A stretch of 6,161 bases of DNA from Bacteroidia bacterium (GTDB lineage: Bacteria > Bacteroidota > Bacteroidia > B-17B0 > Aurantibacillaceae), in the NCBI GenBank assembly GCA_014379485.1, contig JACMLS010000196.1, positions 1 to 6,161 of the forward strand, read 5' to 3'. The notes below the pieces were generated by a model. It had not been told where the DNA came from, made no database searches, and was given only the letters and a program-made list of their open reading frames with translations. Positions 1 to 5,890 of the stretch are shown here, one piece after another. The stretch's first letter is position 1. Every line of letters starts with the position of its first letter. A program made the position numbers and the translations under genes.

Positions 1-1869
1 ATTTACTGAGGTCACACAAATGTTGGCCCCCTCCATTTTTTTTCCGTAATAATCGCTGACAGAAATTTTAATTTCGCTCTCTTGTCCCGGAAAAATTGTT
101 TTGGGCGTTTCCATTTTTATTACAAGTGTTTTTTCTTTTGGAAGTAAATTCTGCTCTTTTGTTTCTGCACTTCCCTTCCACGAATAAGAATAACGGAATG
201 TGTATGCAGCTTTTGTTGAATCTGCAATTTTTAACTTTATGAGTTTATTCAGTTTCCCCTTTTCTGCTATTATGTTGTCTTTAAGTACTTCGTATTCCAC
301 TTCAATTCCTCTTGCATTCAGGAGTTTGATCAGGACTGAATCTTTTGTTCTTATGCCTGAATAAAAAAGCAAGTCTGTGCCGGGTTGCCATTTAAAAACT
401 TTATTTTTCCATTCTACTCTCACTTCATCAAAGAACGGAGTAAGCGGAATATAACCCGGAAGTTTTAATTGAAACTTTTGTAATTGCAGGCCCTGTTTAA
501 AAATAAAAAGTGTTGCTTCCTCTCCTTTTGTTTCACTGGCCCTGGGTTCAATTAAAAGCGAATCCATTTTATCAACAAAATTAAGATCGCCCTGATCTCT
601 GAAAACAGAAAAACCAATAGTAATTTCTTTTGTTTCGTGATTGCTGTTGTTGAATTTAATGTTTGCAGCGTATGTTGCATTAATTAAAGGAAAAGCCGAT
701 GCCGGGATCTTAAAATGTGTTTCTGCACCGGGAAGAAGTGGGATCTCTTTTTCGTACACACGATATGGGATCTGTGACGAGGAAATAACGGAAGATAAAA
801 TTTCTGAAGTAGTTATTTTTATTTCTGCTTTGCCGTCCACAATATCCATTCCGTTAAAATCTTTGGCAGAAAGAACAATTACAACGCTGTCTTTGCCAGA
901 AAAAAAGTCTTTTTCAGAGTACGCTGTATAAGTAACTTCATCCAGCTGGTAATCTTCGAGCCTGAATTTTGCTTCCATAAAACTATTCCAATAATCCGGG
1001 AACTTTTTTTTGTCTTTGTGCAGGCTTACGGTATAATCCCTGTCAATTTTTAAAGTGTCGCCACAAACAAATTGTGTTTCATAAGCTCCGGGTTTTACAG
1101 GTGCTATTTGTTTAGAAAAAATGGTTTTCTTCTTATAAAAAGATCCGTAATCAGAAGCTTGCACCCAGACCGGTTTTTTGTAAGGTTTTTTATTGTACAG
1201 TACATAAGCTTTTACCTTTACAGTATCTCCCGGAAGGTAAATGGGTTTATTGAATGCTATGTATCCTTCCCATTTTTTCTGATCGTTTTTCGGGACCCTT
1301 TCTTTTTGGTTGTATTGACTTCCTAAAGCAAGGTAAATCGTATCCTTTCCGTCTAAGAGCATCAGGTCTCCAACAGGTTTTTTATCTTCAATAAAATAAC
1401 CTGCTTTTTCAGGAATAAAAGCCAATTGTTTTTTTCCGAAGAAAACTTTAAGATCGCTGATCGGTTTCTGACTGTTTTCATCAAAAAGTTTAAAAACAGT
1501 TTCTGTGTTTTTGTTTTTTATTTCGGCATAAAAATGAGTTTTTAATTCCAGCGTAACCCTTACTGAATTTCCTTCAGTATAAACGATCAGGTAATAGCCC
1601 TCCGGAAGTTTTTTTCTGTACTCATCTTCATACAAAAACGAATCGACTTTTGTATGCAACATGGCCAAAATGTCTTTTTGCTGCGTTTTTTTTGCGTTAA
1701 ATGCAATGGCTTCTTTTGCAAATACCCTGTAAATAAAAACGTAAGGAGCATGGTCTGTAACTAATTTTTTTTGCTGAGAAAAATTACGCCCGGGTAAAAT
1801 GAATGTTAACAGAAAAACCAGCAGGAATTTTATTTTACCTGGACAATTAAGTGTAAAGTATTTTGTCAT
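1..1869 (-). CDS. Secreted alpha-2-macroglobulin-like (MG2-domain) protein, C-terminus outside window
   Basis: Read from the complement of 1869 to base 1, this frame stays open for 623 codons and has no stop, so the protein is cut by the window edge. Residues 1-33 look like a Sec signal peptide: a basic start (MTKY...GKIK), a hydrophobic core (FLLVFLLTFIL) and likely cleavage near NFSQQ. There is no lipobox cysteine. Around residues 203-223 lies the motif FNKPIYLPGDTVKVKAYV, the hallmark start of a macroglobulin MG2 domain (usually DKPxYxPGDTV). Later segments such as KDFNGMDIVDGKAEIKI (about 337-352) and VSDYYGKKMEGANICV (about 604-619) resemble repeated MG beta-sandwich domains. By family knowledge it would be a cell-envelope or surface protein, perhaps a protease trap or secretion/assembly factor; the substrate is unknown. 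The bait and thioester regions, if present, lie outside. A second in-frame ATG at 1902 would add 11 residues; 1869 is preferred because it gives a shorter signal-peptide n-region. It is transcribed divergently from lpxD, with no evident functional link. Confidence 0.82.
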   Translation of the reverse strand, partial: MTKYFTLNCPGKIKFLLVFLLTFILPGRNFSQQKKLVTDHAPYVFIYRVFAKEAIAFNAKKTQQKDILAMLHTKVDSFLYEDEYRKKLPEGYYLIVYTEGNSVRVTLELKTHFYAEIKNKNTETVFKLFDENSQKPISDLKVFFGKKQLAFIPEKAGYFIEDKKPVGDLMLLDGKDTIYLALGSQYNQKERVPKNDQKKWEGYIAFNKPIYLPGDTVKVKAYVLYNKKPYKKPVWVQASDYGSFYKKKTIFSKQIAPVKPGAYETQFVCGDTLKIDRDYTVSLHKDKKKFPDYWNSFMEAKFRLEDYQLDEVTYTAYSEKDFFSGKDSVVIVLSAKDFNGMDIVDGKAEIKITTSEILSSVISSSQIPYRVYEKEIPLLPGAETHFKIPASAFPLINATYAANIKFNNSNHETKEITIGFSVFRDQGDLNFVDKMDSLLIEPRASETKGEEATLFIFKQGLQLQKFQLKLPGYIPLTPFFDEVRVEWKNKVFKWQPGTDLLFYSGIRTKDSVLIKLLNARGIEVEYEVLKDNIIAEKGKLNKLIKLKIADSTKAAYTFRYSYSWKGSAETKEQNLLPKEKTLVIKMETPKTIFPGQESEIKISVSDYYGKKMEGANICVTSVN

Positions 1870-2032
1870 ATAGTTTAAGATGCGTAGTAAGCGATTTTCC
1901 ATAAGAAATCAGGCTTTTTAGAGAACGAGAATTCTTACGAAAAGGTACAATTTATATTTTTTCCGGAAAATACACTGGGAAAGGGGTGCAAGAGCAAAAC
2001 TTCGGTAAAAATCCCCGAATTTACCTGATTTC

Positions 2033-2130
2033 TGATGGAATTTTGGGTTGCTTTCGCTGAAGAGGAATTCTCCTTCAGAAGACTCAACCCAAACCATTAT
2101 TTCAACCTTCCAACCTTCCAATCTTCCACC
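2033..2130. repeat. Intergenic repeat unit, copy 1 (hairpin core plus CAACCTTC octamers)
   Basis: This is the first of two related units of about 97 bp. It opens with TGATGGAA (2033-2040), then TTTGGGTTG (2042-2050), which pairs perfectly with CAACCCAAA (2085-2093). Inside that stem CTGAAG (2057-2062) pairs with CTTCAG (2073-2078), so the middle can fold into a nested hairpin. The tail is a period-8 tandem array, CAACCTTC, CAACCTTC, CAATCTTC (2103-2126). Shared landmarks with copy 2 are TGATGGAA, TTTCGCTGAA, AGAAG and TTATTyCAACCTTCCA, all in the same order. Function is unknown; it looks like a non-coding dispersed element. Confidence 0.75.
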
Positions 2131-2188
2131 CATTAATTAATTCCCGGGTTTTCCTATTGTTTGGAAGAATGGAATGATGGAAGATTGG
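2118..2188. repeat. 11-bp inverted repeat joining the two repeat units
   Basis: CCAATCTTCCA at 2118-2128 (tail of copy 1) is perfectly complementary to TGGAAGATTGG at 2178-2188 (head of copy 2), with a 49-base spacer that includes CCCGGG. The head and tail of the element are thus roughly complementary, as in small elements with inverted ends. A structure spanning the two copies is possible, but no T-run follows it, so a terminator role is not supported. Confidence 0.6.
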
Positions 2189-2270
2189 GTGGGATTTCGC
2201 TGAATAGAAATTTCGTCTTTAGAAGCTACAACCCCTTATTCCAACCTTCCACTCTTCCAACCTTCCAACC
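2175..2270. repeat. Intergenic repeat unit, copy 2 (diverged direct repeat of copy 1)
   Basis: This second unit keeps the landmark order of the first at an offset of 139-144 bases: TGATGGAA (2175-2182), TTTCGCTGAA (2195-2204), AGAAG (2221-2225), CAACCCC (2229-2235), then TTATTCCAACC leading into octamers CAACCTTC, CACTCTTC, CAACCTTC (2242-2265) and a partial fourth unit. The GGGTTG/CAACCC hairpin of copy 1 is degraded here to GGGTGGG/CAACCCC. The drift between copies suggests an old duplication or two independent insertions, not a recent copying event. Confidence 0.72.
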
Positions 2271-2323
2271 ATCTGATGTTCATTTTTACCTCAGAAAGCC
2301 CCCCTTTTTTTCATAAAATCCAT

Positions 2324-2331
2324 TAAATTTG
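2324..2331 (+). promoter_or_regulatory. Possible Bacteroidota -7 element (TAnnTTTG) of lpxD
   Basis: TAAATTTG matches all fixed positions of the Bacteroidota sigma -7 consensus TAnnTTTG and ends only 4 bases before the lpxD ATG. If used, transcription would begin at or within a few bases of the start codon, giving a leaderless or very short-leader mRNA. No TTG/TTTG -33 element stands out at the expected distance (about 2297-2305 reads as C-rich sequence), so the call rests on one box only. Confidence 0.45.
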
Positions 2332-2335
2332 CAGG

Positions 2336-3370
2336 ATGGAATTTTCAGCCAAACAAATTGCAGGATTTTTGGGAGGAGAAATTGACGGAAACCCCGACGT
2401 TACCGTAAACAATCTTTCAAAAATTGAAGAAGGTACACCCGGTACGCTTTCGTTTTTATCCAATCCCAAATACAATCCTTATTTATATTCTACCAACGCA
2501 TCTCTTGTTATCATAAATAAATCTATGGTACTTGAAAAGCCGGTAAAAGAAACCTGTACACTCATAAAAGTAGACGATGCTTATACATCTTTTGCAAAGC
2601 TGATGAGCATGTTTCAGGGCAAGCAGGAAGTTAAAGTGGGTATTGAACAACCCTCTTTTATTCATGAAAAAGCAAGCTATGGTGAGAATTTATATTTGGG
2701 AGCCTTTGCTTACATCTGCGAAAATGTAAAGATCGGCAAAAATGTAAAAATTCACCCCAATGTTTATGTTGGAAAAGGATGCACCATTGGAGACGATACT
2801 GTTTTAATGCCAGGTGTAAAAGTTTATCATGATTGTGTAATAGGAAACCGTTGTACCATTCACTCAAACACCGTAATTGGTGCAGATGGTTTTGGTTTTG
2901 CTCCGGGAGCAGATCATTATACAAAAATTCCGCAAATAGGAAACGTAATTCTTGAAGACGATGTAGATATTGGATCCTGCACCTGCATTGACCGTGCAAC
3001 TATGGGCAGTACAATTATCCGCAAAGGTGCTAAACTCGATAACCTGATTCAGATCGCCCACAATGTAGAAATTGGTGAGCATACAGTTGTTGCAGGCCAA
3101 ACCGGAATTGCAGGTTCTACCAAAGTAGGTAAGAACTGTATGTTTGGCGCGCAGGTAGGAATTGCCGGACATTTGAAAATTGCAGACGGAACAAAAGTTG
3201 GTGGACAAAGCGGAATTAACGGAACAGTAAAAACTGAAAATGCATTATTACAAGGTTCACCTGCAATAAGCCTTTCTGAATTTCAACGCAGTTCTGTTAT
3301 CTTCAAGAATTTGCCTAAATTGGCTGATAAAGTTCACCAGATCGAAAAAAAATTAAATGAAAAAAATTAA
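2336..3370 (+). CDS. lpxD: UDP-3-O-(3-hydroxyacyl)glucosamine N-acyltransferase LpxD
   Basis: LpxD moves a 3-hydroxyacyl chain from acyl carrier protein to the 2-amino group of UDP-3-O-acyl-glucosamine, making UDP-2,3-diacylglucosamine, the third step of lipid A synthesis in the cytoplasm. At 344 residues it is of normal family length. The N-terminal uridine-binding domain shows LSFLSNPKY (39-46 region). A left-handed beta-helix of hexapeptide repeats (IGKNVKI, IGDDTVL and similar) covers about 119-290. The family motif IGADGFGFAP is at 181-190, and the catalytic histidine is His242 in DNLIQIAHNV (His239 of E. coli LpxD). The last 35 residues form the expected C-terminal helix. An in-frame TAA at 2324-2326 lies four codons upstream, so ATG 2336 is the first possible ATG. 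There is no Shine-Dalgarno sequence. It heads the lpxD-lpxC/fabZ-lpxA cluster; the 130-bp gap to the next gene leaves open whether they share one transcript. Confidence 0.97.
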   Translation: MEFSAKQIAGFLGGEIDGNPDVTVNNLSKIEEGTPGTLSFLSNPKYNPYLYSTNASLVIINKSMVLEKPVKETCTLIKVDDAYTSFAKLMSMFQGKQEVKVGIEQPSFIHEKASYGENLYLGAFAYICENVKIGKNVKIHPNVYVGKGCTIGDDTVLMPGVKVYHDCVIGNRCTIHSNTVIGADGFGFAPGADHYTKIPQIGNVILEDDVDIGSCTCIDRATMGSTIIRKGAKLDNLIQIAHNVEIGEHTVVAGQTGIAGSTKVGKNCMFGAQVGIAGHLKIADGTKVGGQSGINGTVKTENALLQGSPAISLSEFQRSSVIFKNLPKLADKVHQIEKKLNEKN

Positions 3371-3470
3371 CCACAAAAGTTTAGCCACTAATAACGCAAA
3401 TTCACGCAAATTTTGTGAGAGGTTTTTTATTTGTCTCTGTGCAACTCCGTTTCTCCGTTCCTCCGTGTCA
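3371..3470. repeat. Intergenic repeat remnants in the lpxD-lpxC gap
   Basis: The gap holds two pieces of simple patterned sequence. ACGCAAATTC/ACGCAAATTT is a 10-bp tandem pair (3394-3413) overlapping a small imperfect hairpin (TCAC...GTGA, 3402-3418); with GCCACTAATA just before it, this resembles one arm of a dispersed palindromic repeat whose other arm is missing. Next, CTCCGTTT, CTCCGTTC, CTCCGTGT (3445-3468) is an imperfect period-8 array. A T6 run at 3423-3428 follows the hairpin after five bases, but the stem is short and interrupted, so termination here is doubtful. Confidence 0.6.
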
Positions 3471-3500
3471 AAAAGTGTTTTCATTTCAACTCTATTTTAA

Positions 3501-4949
3501 ATGAGCATCCATCAAACTGAAAAACAAAAAACAATTAAGAACCCGGTTTCTGTTACGGGTCATGGTTTGCATACCGGAAAACCTGTAACGCTTACTTTTT
3601 TACCGGCGCCAGAAAATCATTGGTTCAAATTTCAGCGCATGGATGTGGAAGGTCATCCGGTTATTGAAGCAGATGTTGATCTGGTTGTGGATACCTCGCG
3701 CGGAACTACGCTCGAAAAAAACGGGGTGCGCATTCACACAACAGAGCATGTGCTTGCAGCGCTTGTAGGAATGGATATTGACAATTGCCTTATCCAAGTT
3801 ACCGGACCTGAAATGCCGATCATGGACGGCAGTTCGATAAAATTTATTGAAGCGCTTGAAACAGCAGAGGTAGTTGAACAAAATGCAGAGAGAGAATATT
3901 TTGAACTTACTTCTACGCTTACCTACGAAGATCCAATAAAAAAAGTGGAGATGCTGGCTGTGCCACAAGATACTTTCAGAGTTACTGTAATGGTAGATTA
4001 CAATTCTGAGGTACTCGGAACACAGCACGCAAGTATGTATCACCAGGGCGAATTCAAAACTGAAATTGCCAATTGCCGTACTTTCGTTTTTTTACATGAG
4101 ATAGAACCTTTACTTGAATTAGGTTTGGTAAAAGGCGGTGATCTTGACAATGCAATTGTGTTGGTTGACAGAGAACTTCCGAAAGAGAAATTAGATTACT
4201 TAAAAAAAGTTTTTAATAAAGAGCACGTTGAAGTTAAAGGACGGGGCGTTTTAAATAACACCCAACTCAGATTTTTTAACGAGCCGGCACGCCATAAACT
4301 GCTTGACATTGTGGGCGATCTTGCTTTGGTTGGTAAGCCCATGAGAATACACATACTTGCCGGGCGCCCGGGTCATGCGGGAAATGTTGCCTTCGCAAAG
4401 AAAATAAAAGAACTTATTAAAAAAGAAAAAGCAGAAAAAGATGTTCCTAAAGTAGATTTTAATGCGGCTCCATTATATAATACTTTAGACATCATGAAAA
4501 TTTTGCCGCACAGGTATCCTTTTTTAATGATCGATAAAATTATGCAGTTGAGTTCTGACAGCGTAGTTGGAATTAAAAATGTAACCATGAACGATTATTG
4601 GTTCCAGGGCCATTTTCCTGATGAGCCAATAATGCCGGGTGTATTGATTGTTGAGGCAATGGCACAAACCGGCGGAATATTATGTTTAAAAACTTTTCCT
4701 GATCCCGAAAATTATCAGACCTACTTTTTGAAAATGAACGATGTAAAATTCAAACAAAAAGTAATACCGGGAGATGTTTGTGTTTTTAAATGCGACCTTT
4801 TAGAACCCATTCGCCGCGGAATGTGTAATATGATTGGACGTACTTATGTAAATGGAAAATTAGTTGCAGAAGCTACTATGCTTGCGCGCCTTGTTAAAGT
4901 AAGAGGTTTAGATGTACCTGCCGGAAAAACAGAACCACAAATAGCTTAA
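3501..4949 (+). CDS. lpxC/fabZ: Bifunctional LpxC deacetylase / FabZ 3-hydroxyacyl-ACP dehydratase
   Basis: This 482-residue protein joins two enzymes. Residues 1-300 are LpxC, the zinc enzyme that removes the acetyl group from UDP-3-O-acyl-GlcNAc, the committed step of lipid A synthesis. Visible residues are Glu82-His83 in TTEHVLAAL (catalytic base and zinc ligand), His265 and Asp269 in RHKLLDIVGDL (zinc ligands), and His292 in GRPGHAGN (general acid; His265 in E. coli). A charged Lys/Glu linker (about 300-325) leads to FabZ (about 328-470), which dehydrates 3-hydroxyacyl-ACP to trans-2-enoyl-ACP. It shows LPHRYPFLMID (335-345) and GHFPDEPIMPGVLIVEAMAQ, with catalytic His371 and Glu385 spaced 14 apart as in single FabZ proteins. 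The fusion is an established Bacteroidota trait and there is no internal stop, so it is real. A TAA touching the ATG (3498-3500, in frame) fixes the start. No Shine-Dalgarno sequence is seen. Ten bases separate it from lpxA, so the two are almost surely co-transcribed. Confidence 0.97.
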   Translation: MSIHQTEKQKTIKNPVSVTGHGLHTGKPVTLTFLPAPENHWFKFQRMDVEGHPVIEADVDLVVDTSRGTTLEKNGVRIHTTEHVLAALVGMDIDNCLIQVTGPEMPIMDGSSIKFIEALETAEVVEQNAEREYFELTSTLTYEDPIKKVEMLAVPQDTFRVTVMVDYNSEVLGTQHASMYHQGEFKTEIANCRTFVFLHEIEPLLELGLVKGGDLDNAIVLVDRELPKEKLDYLKKVFNKEHVEVKGRGVLNNTQLRFFNEPARHKLLDIVGDLALVGKPMRIHILAGRPGHAGNVAFAKKIKELIKKEKAEKDVPKVDFNAAPLYNTLDIMKILPHRYPFLMIDKIMQLSSDSVVGIKNVTMNDYWFQGHFPDEPIMPGVLIVEAMAQTGGILCLKTFPDPENYQTYFLKMNDVKFKQKVIPGDVCVFKCDLLEPIRRGMCNMIGRTYVNGKLVAEATMLARLVKVRGLDVPAGKTEPQIA

Positions 4950-4959
4950 CGGATTTTTT

Positions 4960-5733
4960 ATGAGATCAAAATTTTCTGAAGTACATCCCAACGCAAGAAT
5001 TCACGACAACGTTTTTATTTCTCCCTTCACTTTTATTGCTGAAGATGTAGAGATTGGTGAAGGAAGCTGGATTGCACCCAACGTTACAATATTAGACGGT
5101 GCAAGAATTGGTAAGAACGTAAAAATTCATTCGGGCGCGGTGATCAGCGGTGACCCGCAGGATCTGAAATACAAAGGAGAAAAAACTACCGCGGAGATCG
5201 GAGATAATTCTGTGATTCGCGAATGTGTAACTTTTAATAAAGGAACCAGCGACCGGAATAAAACTTCTCTTGGCAAAAATTGTTTGTTAATGGCTTATGT
5301 GCACCTGGCGCACGATTGTATTGTTGGAGATAATTGCATTCTTGCAAATTCTGTAGGTCTTGCCGGTCACATTACCATTGAAGATTTTGCTATTCTGGAA
5401 GGTTCGGTAGTTGTACAGCAATTTGTTACAATCGGGGCCCATAGTTTTATTGCCGGCACCACGCCTGTAAGAAAAAACGTTCCTCCTTTTGTTAAAGCAG
5501 CGCGCGAACCAATACAGTATGTGGGGGTAAATTCAATTGGCCTTAGCAGAAGAGGATTCAGTAAAGAGAGCGTTCAGCAAATAGAAGATATTTACAGGAT
5601 AATTTTTGTGAAAGGGTTTAATATGACAAAAGCATTGGAAATGATAGAGAATGAAATTCCAGCTTCTGCAGAAAAGAACCAGATCCTTAATTTTATCCGT
5701 AATTCAAAAGACGGGGTGATCAAAGGAATTTAA
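4960..5733 (+). CDS. lpxA: Acyl-ACP--UDP-N-acetylglucosamine O-acyltransferase LpxA
   Basis: LpxA attaches a 3-hydroxyacyl chain from ACP to the 3-OH of UDP-GlcNAc, the first and reversible step of lipid A synthesis, as a cytoplasmic trimer. The 257-residue length is typical. Hexapeptide repeats form the beta-helix over about 1-185, followed by the helical C-terminus. Aligned by eye with E. coli LpxA, the catalytic His125 is His118 in VHLAHDC, with His115 matching His122 and His137 matching His144. GDPQDLKYKGE (64-74) and GVNSIGLSRRGF (189-200; Asn191 and Arg197/Arg198) are substrate-binding segments. Gly166 sits where E. coli has the hydrocarbon-ruler residue Gly173, which fits long hydroxyacyl chains; the position of E. 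coli His160 holds Gln153. An in-frame TAG at 4942-4944 inside the end of lpxC makes ATG 4960 the first ATG. No Shine-Dalgarno sequence is present in the 10-base gap, so translation may be coupled to the upstream gene. Confidence 0.97.
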   Translation: MRSKFSEVHPNARIHDNVFISPFTFIAEDVEIGEGSWIAPNVTILDGARIGKNVKIHSGAVISGDPQDLKYKGEKTTAEIGDNSVIRECVTFNKGTSDRNKTSLGKNCLLMAYVHLAHDCIVGDNCILANSVGLAGHITIEDFAILEGSVVVQQFVTIGAHSFIAGTTPVRKNVPPFVKAAREPIQYVGVNSIGLSRRGFSKESVQQIEDIYRIIFVKGFNMTKALEMIENEIPASAEKNQILNFIRNSKDGVIKGI

Positions 5734-5740
5734 AAAATTA

Positions 5741-5841
5741 TGCCACAGTCCCGATAATTATCGGGATCACTGATTTACGCAGATTAAGGGCACAGATTTT
5801 TTTTATTGATCCGCGAAAAAAATCTGTGGTAATCTGCGGCA
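5741..5841. repeat. Large imperfect stem-loop repeat after lpxA (CACAGATT/AATCTGTG type)
   Basis: CACAGATTTTTTT (5791-5803) pairs perfectly with AAAAAAATCTGTG (5816-5828) around a 12-base loop. Further out, CGCAGATTA (5778-5786) pairs with TAATCTGCG (5830-5838), and TGCC at 5741 could close with GGCA at 5838-5841. The left arm is longer because an 18-bp palindrome sits within it. No T-run follows the right arm on the plus strand, so it is not a textbook intrinsic terminator, although the structure lies where the lpx transcript would be expected to end. It looks like a dispersed intergenic element. Confidence 0.75.
5749..5766. repeat. Perfect 18-bp palindrome inside the stem-loop left arm
   Basis: TCCCGATAATTATCGGGA equals its own reverse complement. 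It interrupts the left arm of the larger stem-loop, between TGCCACAG and TCACTGATT, and has no counterpart in the right arm. That suggests a small palindromic element inserted into an older one. A protein-binding operator is an alternative, but the site lies about 125 bp before the next gene with no promoter box recognised next to it. Confidence 0.7.
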
Positions 5842-5890
5842 AAGAAACGGTCGGAAAACGAAGCCTCCGTTAATTCACAATAAAATTTAA

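Larger units (their letters stand above)
1870..2335. other. Divergent intergenic region, no gene seen
   Basis: This 466-bp region separates the leftward MG-domain gene from rightward lpxD. I see no credible gene in it. The open frame on the minus strand at 1918-2133 is explained by the octamer repeats, which translate as RLEGWKV-like peptides. Its right half (2033-2270) is filled by two copies of an imperfect repeat described separately, and its right end carries the likely lpxD promoter element. The left part (1903-2030) is AT-rich with no clear motif; it should hold the promoter of the minus-strand gene. Confidence 0.7.

Noticed and set aside
641..1326. Two plus-strand open frames (641-931 and 1072-1326)
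   Set aside because: Both lie antisense within the continuous minus-strand MG-domain gene, which has a signal peptide and a domain motif; they show no family features.
1940..1947. Minus-strand TACCTTTT as a -7 box for the MG-domain gene
   Set aside because: One mismatch to TAnnTTTG and no -33 partner at a suitable distance; too weak to list.
1918..2133. 71-codon open frame on the minus strand
   Set aside because: Its start (MGGRLEGWKVE) is a translation of the CAACCTTC octamer repeat and the rest has no recognisable domain; it crosses the repeat hairpin and is best seen as spurious.
2483..3208. Minus-strand open frames antisense to lpxD
   Set aside because: They are Cys/His/Leu-rich antisense readings of the hexapeptide-repeat gene and match no family; lpxD itself is unambiguous.
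3600..4588. Minus-strand open frames antisense to lpxC/fabZ
   Set aside because: They overlap fully conserved coding sequence with all catalytic residues on the plus strand and have no features of their own.
5791..5828. Intrinsic terminator of the lpx cluster
   Set aside because: The T-run is within the left arm of the stem, not after it, and the sequence after the right arm has no T-run on the plus strand; kept as a repeat instead.
5846..5871. AACGG/CCGTT short stem before the ABC gene as a regulatory hairpin
   Set aside because: Only 5 bp of pairing around a 16-base loop; expected by chance in this much sequence.
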